The notes beneath the pieces were generated by a model. The model worked only from the letters and a program-made list of their open reading frames with translations, did not search any database and had not been told where the DNA came from. 64,000 bases of DNA. It comes from JASGKO01 sp049840595. GTDB lineage: Bacteria; Verrucomicrobiota; Verrucomicrobiia; Chthoniobacterales; Chthoniobacteraceae. Made by a program: the position numbers and the translations under genes. Below, in pieces: positions 37,801-47,407 of this stretch (the stretch's first letter is position 1; every line of letters begins with the position of its first letter). The stretch is taken from assembly GCA_049840595.1 (NCBI GenBank), contig JASGKO010000016.1, positions 1 to 64,000 of the forward strand, read 5' to 3'.

Positions 37801-37914
37801 GACGCCTCGATGCCCTTCGGCGGCTTCAAGCAAAGCGGCTGGGGTCGCAAAGCGGGCAAGGAAGCGCTCGAACCTTACACCGAGACAAAATCGGTGTGCG
37901 TTGCGCTGAAATAG
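37801..37914 (+). pseudogene. C-terminal remnant of an aldehyde dehydrogenase
   Basis: An open stretch reads DASMPFGGFKQSGWGRKAGK and continues for 17 more residues (EALEPYTETKSVCVALK) to a stop at 37912-37914. This is the typical C-terminus of an aldehyde dehydrogenase. There is no matching catalytic domain upstream; a stop lies in frame just before 37795. It differs from the full enzyme at 21963 (which has PFGGYKESGWGREGG), so it is not a local copy of that gene. Confidence 0.75.
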
Positions 37915-38007
37915 ACGCATTGCATACCTTCCTGCCTGTCGGCTATGGATTGCCTGGCGGGCAAGTGGCGGGTTTACGATAGTGAGATTTCATAACCCCC
38001 GCTGGCT

Positions 38008-38963
38008 TCATTCAGGCAGTTGGTAGTCGCTTTCATATCCATTGACCTTTGGATATGCTAATAAATCCATCTTCGGTTCGAGTCCTTGATCGCCAGAGGG
38101 ATTCACAGCGTAAAGGAATTCGAGAATTGAGCGTGAATTATCGGAGTAGTGAATAATCTTCGGAGCATCGGCAATCAATTTGCCATAGCAAAATTGGTTT
38201 CCGTGTCGAAATCGGAGGTAGTAGATGAAGCGGTTATAAAATCTGGTACCTTCTGCTCGTGCTCCTTTTCTTGGGCTTCTTTGAAAGAAGAAAAATAGCC
38301 ATGCTTTGGTGCGGAGTAGTCCGAAAGAAGCTCCGACGTAGTAGTGCCATTTCCCGTATTAACGGGTTTACAAAGGACACCGCAATCGTCCCCAAAAATG
38401 TCAGATCCCAAGAGATTCTCGCTCGAAATTCCGGATCCAGGCGCAGGCTTGGTCCACGAAATGGTTGCATCCGCAATCACTCCTCTTCCAAAAGGCGCAA
38501 CCAAGTCGCCGGCGACAAAATCGTAACCGACTTTGCAAAAGGAATTAGGGAGAATAACCCAGGCATGCTTTGCGACTAGCTTTTGAGGAGCGATGATGCG
38601 TTTCAAAGGGATCACTAACGCACTGCTGGAAGAACCATGCTCGAATAGTTGTGAGTCAACAATGTTTACGGAGGAGGCGTAATGCCCGGGCGCAGTCACG
38701 TTGATTGCGAGGTAGTGATTTTCACGGATGTGGGTTACCGCCATTCCGTGAGCGTTTGCAATGACGATTTCATTGTGGTGGATGCCATTGCTTGGACCAT
38801 CCGTCCAAGACTCACCAGTCGTCCAAGAATAATGAATATCTGCCCCGGCAACCGGTGTGGCTTTGTCGTCAACAACGGAGATATGAATTGATTCTCCGAA
38901 CGGACGGCACATTGAGAAGAGCAAAACGACAATCAATCCAATCCATATTTTTGATGACCATTG
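38008..38963 (-). CDS. Exported protein of unknown function, frameshifted
   Basis: The start at 38963 gives a signal peptide (MQWSSKIWIGLIVVLLFSMC). The mature part begins with an Ig-like or carboxypeptidase-regulatory-like segment (ISVVDDKATPVAGADIHYSW, then LAINVTAPGHYASSV). The apparent stop at 38175 is reached in the wrong frame. After a shift near 38245, the other frame reads RFYNRFIYYLRFRHGNQF and runs on through ADAPKIIHYSDNS and MDLLAYPKVNGYESDYQLPE to a stop at 38008. The full product is about 317 residues. The family is not recognised. Base composition is more AT-rich than in its neighbours, which hints at transfer. Confidence 0.55.
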
Positions 38964-38985
38964 CATAGCTCTACTTATTCTTACA

Positions 38986-41206
38986 TCAGTTGATACGATC
39001 CACATCTACCGTCACGATCACATCCTCGGGAAAGGTGAGCCGGTCAAGGATCGCGCGGACGGCACGGCTGAGGCGGACGACGGTGCGCGTGCGGAGCATG
39101 ATCTGGTAGCGGTAGCTGCCGTGGCTGCGCTCCAGCGGAGAGGGGATGGGATCGCCGAGCGTGGTGCCTTGGGCAGCGCCTCCTGGAGCCGGCGCGGAGC
39201 GTTTCCGCGGAGAACTCGGCGCGTTGCTGGTGTGGGCCGCGGATGTGGATCAGCATCATGTGCGTGAACGGCGGGTAGTCGTATTGCTTGCGGAACTCGA
39301 TCTCCTGCGTCCCAGTAGCCGTCGAAATCGTGATGTCGGGCAAACTGGATCGCCGGGTGAAACGGCGTAAAACTTTGGATAAACACTTCGCCCTCGATGT
39401 CGCCGCGCCCGGCGCGTCCGGCGACTTGGGTGAGAAACTGGAAAGTCCGCTCGGCGGCACGGAAGTCGGGCAGGTGCAGCGCGAGATCGGCATTGATGAT
39501 CCCGACCAGTGTGACGTTCGGAAAATGCAGTCCTTTCGCGATCATTTGCGTGCCAACGAGGATGTCGATCTTCCCGGCGCGAAAGGCGTTGAGCGTCTCG
39601 CGATAGGAATCCTTTTCGCTTCATCGCGTCGGCATCCATGCGCGCGCACCGCGCGCCTTGGGAAAGAACTTGGTCATGGCTTCCTCGACCTTTTCGGTGC
39701 CGGTGCCCGCATAGCGGATTCCCGGGTCCTTGCAATCGGGACACTTCGACGGCGAGACCGCGTGTGTGGCCGCAGATGTGGCACACGATCCGCGAGGCCG
39801 CGCGGTGATAGGTGAGCGCGATCGTGCAATTCGGGCATTCGCACACGAAGCCGCACTTTTGCAGATGAGCGAGGTGGAGAAGCCGCGCCGGTTGAGGAAG
39901 AGGATCGATTGCTCACTGCTTCTCCAGCCGCTTTTCGATCGCGACTGCGCAGCTTGTCGGAGAGAATCGCCACGCCCTTTTGCTTACGGACTCTTCTCCG
40001 CATATCGACCACGCGCATGAAGGGCAACTTCTGCGCATCCACGCGCTCGAGGCGATTGCAGCAGTCGATACTTGCCGCGTCGTCGCATTGTGATAGCTCT
40101 CGATGCTCGGCGTGGCGCTGCCGAGAAGGATGGCGCACTTTTCCATCGTGGCCCGCAGCACCGCGATGTCGCGTGGCGTGATAGCGCGGCGCCTCTTCCT
40201 GCTTGTAGGAGTTCTCGTGCTCTTCATCGACCACGATCAGGCCCAGCTTTTCCAGCGGCGCGAAGATCGCACTGCGCGCGCCGATCACGATCCGCGCCTT
40301 GCCATCGCGAATGCGGTGCCACTCGTCGTGCCGTTCCCCGGCCGAGAGGTGGCTGTGCAGCACCGCGACCTCCACCCCGCTTTCCGCAAAGCGGCTCTTG
40401 AAGCGCTCCACCGTCTGCGGCGTAAGCGAAATCTCCGGCACCAGCACGATGGCCGATTTGCCGAGATCGAGCGCATGTTGAATGCCCTGCAAATAAATCT
40501 CCGTTTTGCCGCTGCCGGTCACACCGTGGAGGAGGAGCGGCTTGGATTCCGTGGGTGCGTCGATGGTGGTGATGAGCGCGGCGAGCACTGTCTCCTGCTG
40601 CGGGTTGAGTGCGAGCTTGGACGAGGGGAGAAACGTCTCCTCGCGATAGGGATCACGCATCACCGTCTGCTCGGTGAGGGCAATGAGCTTTTTCTTTGCG
40701 AGTTGCTGGATCGTCTGGTGCGAAACTGCGCACTCGCGCACCAGCTTTGAGACGGCGACCGGCTCCGTGGCCGCTTGCAGTGCTTCCAGCACTGCGGCCT
40801 GGTTGGGCGCCCGTTTGGCGATCGTCTCCAGCTCGAAAGGTTCGCCACTCAGCGCCGCGAATTGCAGGCGGCGATGCTGTACCTCCGCCTGGCGGATCAC
40901 CTGCGGGAGGATCGTGCGCATCGCGGCTTCCAGCGGGCAGCAATAGTAATCCGCGATCCAGTGCCCCAGCTTGATCAGCAGCGGATTGAGGACCGGCTTG
41001 TCGCCGATCACGCCGAGGATCGGGCGCATGCCCTCCGCCTCGCTGGTCTCGAGCAGTTCGATTACCGTGCCGCGGGCGCTGCGATTGCGCACGGGAATTT
41101 CCACCCGCGAGCCAACCGTGACGGCAGGCTGGAGCGCGGCGGGAATCTCGTAGTCGAATACGTTGCTCCCGCTTTGCTCGACAATGATGCGGGCGTAACC
41201 GGACAT
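38986..41206 (-). CDS. priA: Primosomal protein N' (replication restart helicase), heavily frameshifted
   Basis: PriA recognises stalled forks and reloads the replisome. From 41206 (MSGYARIIVEQSGSNVFDYE) the N-terminal DNA-binding domain is clear (VGSRVEIPVRNRSARGTVIE, LGHWIADYYCCPLEAAMRTILP). The helicase part has LLLHGVTGSGKTEIYL, VPEISLTPQT, and the DEAH-like VDEEHENSYKQEEAPRYHAT. Frames then change repeatedly (near 40180, 39950, 39850, 39615, 39300, 39150). The pieces include LFLNRRG, GTGTEKVEEAMTKFFP, VGTQMIAKGLHFPNVTLVGI, QVAGRAGRGDIEGEVFIQS, and a correct C-terminus LDRLTFPEDVIVTVDVDRIN at 38986. Normal length is about 740 residues, and the locus fits that. It is the most broken gene in the window. 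Confidence 0.87.
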
Positions 41207-41246
41207 GCCGCCAAGGTGCGGGGGAACTGCCGATGATTTCCAGTTA

Positions 41247-41325
41247 TTTTTAACCGCGGATGACATGGCTGCCGCGGATAAAAGGCCGGCCCATCCGTAC
41301 CCATCCAGGTCATCCGCGGTTAAAA
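41247..41325. repeat. Inverted repeat TTTTAACCGCGGATGAC
   Basis: A perfect 17-base arm at 41247-41263 faces its complement at 41309-41325 across 45 bases. It sits in the gap between the divergent priA and transglycosylase genes. The same TTTAACCGCGGAT wording recurs at 55339. Confidence 0.8.
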
Positions 41326-41398
41326 TTCTCCTCTTCGAATCGGCAGTTAAATGCGCCTGGGCCTTTCCTTCTTCGCAGTGACCGCCTAGATTTCGCGC

Positions 41399-42001
41399 AT
41401 GCTGAAGTTTCTCCTCCGCTTGAGCCTCGTGCTCCTGCTGGCGATTAGTGTCGCCGCGGGCTGGGAGCTATTTCGCCATCGCGATCCGACCTACCAGTTG
41501 GAGGAGATGCTCTTTAACCGGCGCTTTCACAAATACGACCCGCTGATTCGCGAGATCAGCCAGCAACGCGGGATGGACCCCATGCTGGTGAAGGCGGTGA
41601 TCTGGCGCGAGAGCGCCTTCGACGAAACGATGCGCGGCAAGAACGGTGAACGTGGTCTCATGCAGGTGACAGAGATCGCGGCCAAGGATTGGGCGCGTGC
41701 GGAGCACCAGCAATTCCAGCCCAACGATCTCTACGATCCGCGCAAAAATATCGAGGTCGGCACCTGGTATCTGCACAATGCGCTGGAGCGGTACAAGGGC
41801 CGGGACGAGCCCATCCCTTTTGCCCTCGCCGCCTACAATGCCGGGAAAAGCCGGGTGGATCGCTGGATTGCCAGCTCGACCCATGGTCAGCAGGCCACCG
41901 GCACCGATTTGCGGACGAACATCGATTTCCCCTCCACGCGCAAATACGTGGAGTCCATCGAGTCGCGCTACGCCTTCTACAAGCGCCGGGGCCGACTTTA
42001 A
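41399..42001 (+). CDS. Lytic transglycosylase, SLT domain
   Basis: A peptidoglycan-cleaving enzyme of the SLT/lysozyme-like fold, 200 residues. A hydrophobic N-terminal segment (residues 4-21) anchors or exports it. The catalytic glutamate is in AVIWRESAFDE (about residue 71). GERGLMQVTE and LYDPRKNIEVGTWYL follow, and then FALAAYNAGKSRVDRW, the classic family order. No LysM or other binding domain is present. Its stop overlaps the stop of the convergent PEP-CTERM gene by four bases. Confidence 0.9.
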   Translation: MLKFLLRLSLVLLLAISVAAGWELFRHRDPTYQLEEMLFNRRFHKYDPLIREISQQRGMDPMLVKAVIWRESAFDETMRGKNGERGLMQVTEIAAKDWARAEHQQFQPNDLYDPRKNIEVGTWYLHNALERYKGRDEPIPFALAAYNAGKSRVDRWIASSTHGQQATGTDLRTNIDFPSTRKYVESIESRYAFYKRRGRL

Positions 42002-42877
42002 CGCCGTCGGCGAAGCCCCAGCAGCAGGCCGAGTCCAAACAGCGAGGTGGTCGCTGGCTCGGGCACCGTGGTGATGATGGTGTTGATTTGGCTGCTGTAG
42101 GTGCTGAGTTGAATCATGTAACTGCCGCCGGAAGAATCAACCGCCTCATTGATGCCTGCCAGTTCCCACGAAGAAGTGCTGGAGTTGTAAATGAAATCGC
42201 CGCCCCCGGAATCCTCGCCCACCACCTCGGCATTGTTGGTATAGCTGCGTCCATAGGTCCCGATATAGGTGCCGTGGGTGGTGTAAAAATCGGTGCTCAC
42301 GTAGGAGTAACCCTGAGGCGTAACGGACTGGTTTTTGCCAGAAACGGAATTCGCCCCCCAAGTTTCGCCTGCTCCACCTCCGTAACCAATCATCACCACG
42401 GTATCAGCGGATTTGGTGAAGGTGCCAGTGCTTGGGGCGGTGCTGCTGATGGTCAACGCTGGCAGCGTTAGAGTTGTCGAAATCTTGAACAGCACGAAAT
42501 CAGCCGTGCCGGAGGAGTTGGTGACTGATTGCGTGGAGTTGGCAATCATGCTGTAGGTGGTGCCAGCCAGGGTGAAATCTCCCCCACCGACATGAGCCGC
42601 AGTCAGGACCCATCCGTTGCCAAGATAGACGCCACCTGCCCCGTTGACCTGGCCGACATAGTTCCAGCCGGTGATATGGCTGGCATCGTTGGTGGTTCCC
42701 CAGCCGGTGGTCCAGTTGGCTACATCCGTGCTAGTGGGGGAGGACGTGTTATAGGTCGTCGTACCTGCCGCTAATGATTGCAATCGCGTGCGCGCTGGGG
42801 GTGAGGGCGGGAAAAACGAAAAGCCCCAGCGCGAGGAGGTGGCTCCACCGTAAATTCAGTCCATGCAAAGGGTTCAT
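41998..42877 (-). CDS. PEP-CTERM sorted trypsin-like protein, frameshifted
   Basis: A secreted protein with a chymotrypsin-fold pattern and a PEP-CTERM anchor. The signal peptide (MNPLHGLNLRWSHLLALGLF, from 42877) is in a different frame from the body; the shift lies near 42778. The His motif is NGWVLTAAHVGGGDF, a likely Asp is in SGTADFVLFKI, and the Ser motif is VVGEDSGGGDFIY. The oxyanion glycine before DSGG is replaced by Glu and the usual Pro after it by Gly. The C-terminus VPEPATTSLFGLGLLLGLRR is a textbook PEP-CTERM signal, recognised by exosortase. No exosortase is in the window. Confidence 0.8.
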
Positions 42878-42986
42878 GCGGCAGTAATCTAAGCAAAAGT
42901 AGTGCCGCCGCAAAACTCGGAATTGTAAGAAACGAGTAAAGTAACCGAACGGTAAAAATCGCCATTCAGTTGTCATCCCGGGACTT

Positions 42987-43583
42987 TTACCGCACAGGCG
43001 GCGGGACGAGCACCCACTGCATTCCCGCAGCCTTGGCTGCGTCCACCCCCAATTCGGTATCCTCAAAGACGAGGCATTTCGCAGGTTCCACACCGATCAA
43101 CTCCGCGGCCTTTAGGAATGGATCGGGGGCCGGCTTGCCATGCTTGTAATCCTCGGCGCAGACGATGGCCTGGAAGAGCGAGGTGATGCCGATCGCATTC
43201 AGGCTCTTGGTGACCAGTCGGCGACGTCCGCCCGAGGCTACCGCCATGGGCACTTTGCCGGCATATTCGCGAGCCACCGCTACCACCGATTGGATGGGCA
43301 GCACTTCCTTGGAATATTCGAGAAAGAAATGCTCTTTACGCAGCGCCACTTCGGCGGGTGGCATGTTGTGGCCAAACTTGGTATTAAGCATCTCCACGAT
43401 GCGCTCGGTGGGCACGCCACCCAGTTCGTAAAACAACGCCTCGGGCAGCTCCGCCCGGTACTCGGCCAGTGCGGCCCGCCAGGCCTGATAGTGCGCGGGC
43501 ATGGTATCGGCCAGCGTCCCGTCACAGTCAAAAATGAGTCCCGAAAATTCCCCTTCCGGCAAAATAAGTGGCTGGTGCGTCAT
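42987..43583 (-). CDS. HAD-superfamily hydrolase, beta-phosphoglucomutase-like
   Basis: A phosphatase or phosphomutase of 198 residues. Motif I is GLIFDCDGTLADTMPAHYQAW, with the nucleophile Asp and the acid/base Asp. Motif II lies in VPMAVASGGRRRLV and motif III in HGKPAPDPFLKAAELIG. Motif IV is LVFEDTELGVDAAKAAGM. The helical cap has the size of the beta-phosphoglucomutase group. The substrate is probably a small sugar phosphate, but it is not determinable. The start at 43583 (MTHQPLILPE) is preferred over 43601. Confidence 0.88.
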   Translation of the reverse strand: MTHQPLILPEGEFSGLIFDCDGTLADTMPAHYQAWRAALAEYRAELPEALFYELGGVPTERIVEMLNTKFGHNMPPAEVALRKEHFFLEYSKEVLPIQSVVAVAREYAGKVPMAVASGGRRRLVTKSLNAIGITSLFQAIVCAEDYKHGKPAPDPFLKAAELIGVEPAKCLVFEDTELGVDAAKAAGMQWVLVPPPVR

Positions 43584-43696
43584 AGATTCAATGGCGCGCA
43601 CTGTTCGTGCATTTTGCCCGAAAGTGCAAGCGACGATGCCGCAGCAGTGCGGATATCTCGCAGAAATTCAGGTTGTGTTCACAAGTTTGGATGTAG

Positions 43697-43768
43697 CTGT
43701 AGCGGCGGTCGATGACCGTCGCCGAATCGATCTGGAACAAGTGCGACGGTCATTGATCGCCGCTACAG
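43697..43768. repeat. Inverted repeat CTGTAGCGGCGGTCGATGACC (copy A)
   Basis: A 26-base arm (43697-43722) faces 43743-43768 across 20 bases. 24 positions match and the two others form G-T wobble pairs. It shares TGTAGCGGCGGTC and ATGAC with the element at 53747-53818. Confidence 0.85.
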
Positions 43769-43775
43769 CGATTGA

Positions 43776-44090
43776 TCACTCCCGAATGATAAATGGCGCG
43801 GCAATCAACGCCACCCCGATGACGACTTGCGCCAGGAAATTGGAGACAAAAAGCGGGTAAAAGCTGAGCCCGATCCCGGCAAAGAGCGGCACATACCGGT
43901 GTTGTTTTTTCCCGTAAATGAAATACCCCATGCCGATGCACCCCACCACCATCCACACCATGATGCTGGTCGGGCTGAAGGAACTGGGGTCCAGGGCCCC
44001 GGAGGTCTGGAGCTGGTCTTGGAGCTTGGTTGAAAGGTCGGCGCTATCCACGGGTTTCCCGACTGTGGATGCAGAAGGCGTGCCGCGCAA
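43776..44090 (-). CDS. Small membrane protein of unknown function
   Basis: The last 65 residues are well formed: three hydrophobic segments (IMVWMVVGCIGMGYFIYG, then VPLFAGIGLSFYPLFV, then VVIGVALIAAPFIIR). A conserved-looking GKKQHRYVP follows the first helix. The start is uncertain: 44090 is a TTG, and an earlier part may lie in another frame. Similar small proteins are often labelled as amino-acid-transport related without proof. It is divergent from hemC. Confidence 0.55.
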   Translation of the reverse strand: MRGTPSASTVGKPVDSADLSTKLQDQLQTSGALDPSSFSPTSIMVWMVVGCIGMGYFIYGKKQHRYVPLFAGIGLSFYPLFVSNFLAQVVIGVALIAAPFIIRE

Positions 44091-44153
44091 ACGAGGATTG
44101 TGCAGCGTGCCGATTGCATTGCCGGAGTCTCCTGTCTAGCGTGCAAGGAATCC

Positions 44154-45065
44154 ATGCAACCCGCTTCTCTGCTTCATACCAGTCGTCCCCTCATCCTCGG
44201 CACGCGCGGCAGCGATCTCGCCATCGCCCAGGTGGAACTGACCCGCGCGGCCTTGCAGGCGGCCTGGCCGGACTTGCCGGTGGAGGTGAAGAAAATCGTC
44301 ACCTCCGGCGACCGGGGGGCCAAACCGGAATCCGACAAAGCCGGGTTGAAAGGTCTTTTTACGAAGGAAATCGAGTCCGCCCTGCTCGCGGGGGAGATTG
44401 ATGTCGCGGTGCACTCGGCCAAGGATCTGCCGGGTCAGATGGACGACCGGCTGCGGGTCGGGGCCGTATTGCCCCGGGCCCCGCTGGGAGACCGGCTCAT
44501 TAGCAAAGTGTCCCGGTCGGAAATCCGCCGCGTCGGCACCAGCAGTGTGCGCCGCCAGCGCCAGCTCGGCTGGATGTTTCCCGGCTGGGAGATGGTGGAA
44601 TGGCGTGGCAACGTGCCGACCCGCCTGCGCAAGCTTTTGGAAGTGCCCGAGGTGGATGCCATCGTCCTCGCCGAAGCGGGATTGCACCGGCTGGGAATCC
44701 ACCCTGAGGAAATGGGATTGCAGGTGGAGACGCTGGAGATGCTCCCGGCCGCTGGCCAGGGGATTGTCGCCCTGCAATGCCGGATCGACGATCCTGAGAC
44801 CACGCGGCTGCTGGGCGCGATCAATCATGCGGAGACCGGGGCCTGTCTCGCGGTCGAGCGTGCTTTGCTCAGCCGACTGGATGGCGATTGCCACCTGCCG
44901 GTGGCCGCCCGGGGAAAAATCGAGGGAGCGATGCTGGAACTGGAGGCTATCCTCTTCTCCGAAGGCGTTTCCGAGCCCGCTTGCGGGGCTGCACGGGGGG
45001 CGCTGGCCGATGTGGAAGCCATTGCCTCCTCTGTATTTACACAGCTCACGGGCTGTGCTGGTTAA
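44154..45065 (+). CDS. hemC: Hydroxymethylbilane synthase (porphobilinogen deaminase)
   Basis: HemC joins four porphobilinogen units into hydroxymethylbilane for haem synthesis. The 303-residue product has LILGTRGSDLAIAQVEL, DVAVHSAKDLPGQMD, the loop VGTSSVRRQRQLGWMFPG, VEWRGNVPTRLRKL, and LPAAGQGIVALQCR. The dipyrromethane-cofactor cysteine is in LDGDCHLPVAARG. The ATG at 44154 is chosen over an upstream frame from 44100. No other hem gene is adjacent. A histidine kinase gene follows 73 bases later. Confidence 0.95.
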   Translation: MQPASLLHTSRPLILGTRGSDLAIAQVELTRAALQAAWPDLPVEVKKIVTSGDRGAKPESDKAGLKGLFTKEIESALLAGEIDVAVHSAKDLPGQMDDRLRVGAVLPRAPLGDRLISKVSRSEIRRVGTSSVRRQRQLGWMFPGWEMVEWRGNVPTRLRKLLEVPEVDAIVLAEAGLHRLGIHPEEMGLQVETLEMLPAAGQGIVALQCRIDDPETTRLLGAINHAETGACLAVERALLSRLDGDCHLPVAARGKIEGAMLELEAILFSEGVSEPACGAARGALADVEAIASSVFTQLTGCAG

Positions 45066-45138
45066 ACAAATGTATTTATCAGCCTAATTGTTATCTGGCG
45101 CTTTTCCGGCTGCGGGAGTTGCGCTAGATAGGGGAGTA

Positions 45139-46953
45139 ATGGCCACCATTGCGCGGCAATTTTCCATCCGTTCCAAAGTCCTGATTGGTTTCAGTTTTGC
45201 GACCATCATGCTTTGCCTGCTGGCTTTGCTCGCGTTGCGCAGTAACAGTGAATTTGTCCGCACCTCCCAGGCCTCGGTCAATATCACCAAGGTCCTCCAA
45301 ACCACCGAGGCGCTCATGCGCGCCGTTCGCTCGGCCGAAAGCTCGGAGCGCGGCTACATCGTCACTGGCGACGATCGGTTTTTGGAGAACTACCTCAAGA
45401 GCCCGGAGCGCGAGGTCGCGGCCTTTGACGCTCTCGACAAGCAGAGCGCGTCCCTCTCCGGCCTCGCCTTGCAGGTCCGCCCCTTGAAGGAATCGGTGAA
45501 CAAGACGATGGCCATCCTGGGCGAGGGGATCAATATCCGCCGGACTTTCGGCGAGAATGCCGCCAAGATCTGGCTCCAGGGCGGGGCAGATGAAAAAGCG
45601 ATCGACGAACTGCGGCGGATTGCCAGCACCCAGTTGCTCTCCGCCAAGAATGCACTTCAGCAATACCTCGATACCACCGAACAACTTGGGCGTTTCACCA
45701 AGGTGATGATCCTCGTGGTCACGATCTTTGCCCTGCTCCTTTTCGTCGTCGGGGCGCTGACGATTGTGCGGGATTTGAAGCATCGCGCGGAGATCGAGCG
45801 TGCGCTCGCGGCCGAGCGGAACCTGCTCAACTCGCTCATCAACGTCATGCCCGAGTATGTGTATGTGAAGGATCTGGAGCGCCGGTTCATTTTGAACAAC
45901 CGGTCGCACCTGGAGATTCTGGGGGCGTCGTCGCCGACAGAGGTTTATGGGAAACGCTCGGAAGATTTTTTCTCCGCGGAGCAGACGCGGCCCTATCTGG
46001 AGAGCGATCTGCAGATTTTGAAGGACGGCATTTCCTCCTTCGACATGCTTTATTGCTGGAAGGACCGGGAGGGGAATCCCTGGTGGACTTCCACGACCAA
46101 GGTGGCGCTGCGGGATGAAGAGGGGAAGATCACCGGCTTGGTGGGCATTACCTCGGACGTCACCAAGTTCAAGCTCGTCGAGGAGGAACTCCGCGCCACC
46201 GCCGCCCAAATGGAGCGGCAGAACCGGGAGTTGAAAGATTTCGCCGCTGTCGCCTCGCACGATCTTCAGGAGCCGCTGCGCAAGATCATGACCTTTAGCG
46301 ACCGGCTGGTGAAAAAGTGCGGCGAAGCCATGGGGCAGGAGGGCCAGGACTTTGTGCTGCGCACGATGGACGCCGCCCGGCGCATGCAGCTGCTCATCCA
46401 GGATTTGCTCAAGTTCTCCCAGATCGGCAGCCGCGAATTGCCCTTTGTCCCGGTGGATTTGGGTGAGGTGATTTGGGATGTGGTGTCGGATCTGGAGGTG
46501 CGAATCGAGAGCGTGAAGGCGGAGCTTAAAATCGGCTCCCTGCCTGAGATCGAAGGCGACCCCATTCTACTGCGGCAGCTTTTCCAAAACCTGCTCACCA
46601 ACGCGATGAAATTCCAAAAGCCCGAGGTCCCGCCGGTGATCTCGGTTCAGGCCGTGGTGCAGCCCTACCATGGGCCGGATATTCTAGGCGCCCGCCAGGG
46701 CGACCCGGTCTGTAAAATTACCGTGTCCGATAACGGGATTGGCTTCGACCCCAAGTTTTCCGAGCAGATCTTTACCATTTTCCAGCGCCTGCACAGCCGT
46801 GACAAATATGAAGGTACAGGCATCGGGCTGGCGGTCGTGCGCCGTATTGTAGATAAACATGGTGGAACAGTAGAGGCACACTCGATCGAAAACGAGGGGG
46901 CGACTTTTCACGTGACTTTACCAATGAAACAAACCAAAAAAACAATCCCATGA
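45139..46953 (+). CDS. Membrane histidine kinase, CHASE3-PAS-HisKA-HATPase
   Basis: A sensor kinase of 604 residues. Two membrane helices (about 12-32 and 188-212) flank a CHASE3-like periplasmic helical domain (AVRSAESSERGYIVTGDD is its usual mark). A PAS domain follows (NVMPEYVYVKDLERRFIL to GLVGITSDVTKF). The HisKA box is DFAAVASHDLQEPLRKIM. The ATPase domain carries QNLLTNAMKFQKPE, VSDNGIGFDP and YEGTGIGLAVVRRIVDKHGG. This architecture matches phytochrome-type and CHASE3 kinases that work with small receivers. The ATG at 45139 has a GGGGAG site just ahead. Its stop overlaps the receiver start by four bases. Confidence 0.92.
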   Translation: MATIARQFSIRSKVLIGFSFATIMLCLLALLALRSNSEFVRTSQASVNITKVLQTTEALMRAVRSAESSERGYIVTGDDRFLENYLKSPEREVAAFDALDKQSASLSGLALQVRPLKESVNKTMAILGEGINIRRTFGENAAKIWLQGGADEKAIDELRRIASTQLLSAKNALQQYLDTTEQLGRFTKVMILVVTIFALLLFVVGALTIVRDLKHRAEIERALAAERNLLNSLINVMPEYVYVKDLERRFILNNRSHLEILGASSPTEVYGKRSEDFFSAEQTRPYLESDLQILKDGISSFDMLYCWKDREGNPWWTSTTKVALRDEEGKITGLVGITSDVTKFKLVEEELRATAAQMERQNRELKDFAAVASHDLQEPLRKIMTFSDRLVKKCGEAMGQEGQDFVLRTMDAARRMQLLIQDLLKFSQIGSRELPFVPVDLGEVIWDVVSDLEVRIESVKAELKIGSLPEIEGDPILLRQLFQNLLTNAMKFQKPEVPPVISVQAVVQPYHGPDILGARQGDPVCKITVSDNGIGFDPKFSEQIFTIFQRLHSRDKYEGTGIGLAVVRRIVDKHGGTVEAHSIENEGATFHVTLPMKQTKKTIP

Positions 46954-47402
46954 GCAAAGACGGCAAGCCCATTACGATTTTGATGGCCGATGACGATACC
47001 GATGATCGTCGCCTTACCCAGGAGGCTCTGGATGAGAGCCGTCTGCTGAACGACCTGCGCTTCGTCGAGAATGGCGAGGAACTGCTGGATTATCTCCGCC
47101 ACCAGGGGAAATACAGCGCTCCCGCCACTGCTCCCCGCCCGGGGATCATTTTGCTCGATCTCAACATGCCGCGCATGGATGGCCGCGCCGCGCTGCAGGA
47201 AATCAAGAAGGATCCCGAGCTCTGCAAGATCCCTGTGGTCATCCTCACCACCTCGCAGGCGGATCAGGATATCTACAGCAGCTACGACCTCGGTGTGAAT
47301 TCCTACATCGTGAAACCGGTGACCTTCGAGTCGCTGGTCGATGTGCTGCAGACGATGGAGAAATACTGGTTTGAAATCGTCGAGCTGCCGTTCATAGAGT
47401 AG
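46950..47402 (+). CDS. Single-domain response regulator (Rcp1-like receiver)
   Basis: A stand-alone receiver of 150 residues without an output domain. The acidic pocket is ILMADDDTDDRR. The phosphoacceptor is in IILLDLNMPRMDG, the switch Thr in VVILTTSQ, and the conserved Lys in YIVKPVTF. The long loop after the third strand and the overall wording match small receivers that pair with CHASE3/PAS kinases such as the one overlapping it (ATGA junction). It probably relays the signal by protein contact or phosphotransfer. Confidence 0.93.
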   Translation: MSKDGKPITILMADDDTDDRRLTQEALDESRLLNDLRFVENGEELLDYLRHQGKYSAPATAPRPGIILLDLNMPRMDGRAALQEIKKDPELCKIPVVILTTSQADQDIYSSYDLGVNSYIVKPVTFESLVDVLQTMEKYWFEIVELPFIE

Positions 47403-47407
47403 CGGCA

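Noticed and set aside
39000..41206. Programmed frameshifting as the explanation for the broken priA frames
   Set aside because: There are at least six shifts in different directions and contexts, with no slippery heptamer plus structure. Random indels explain them better.
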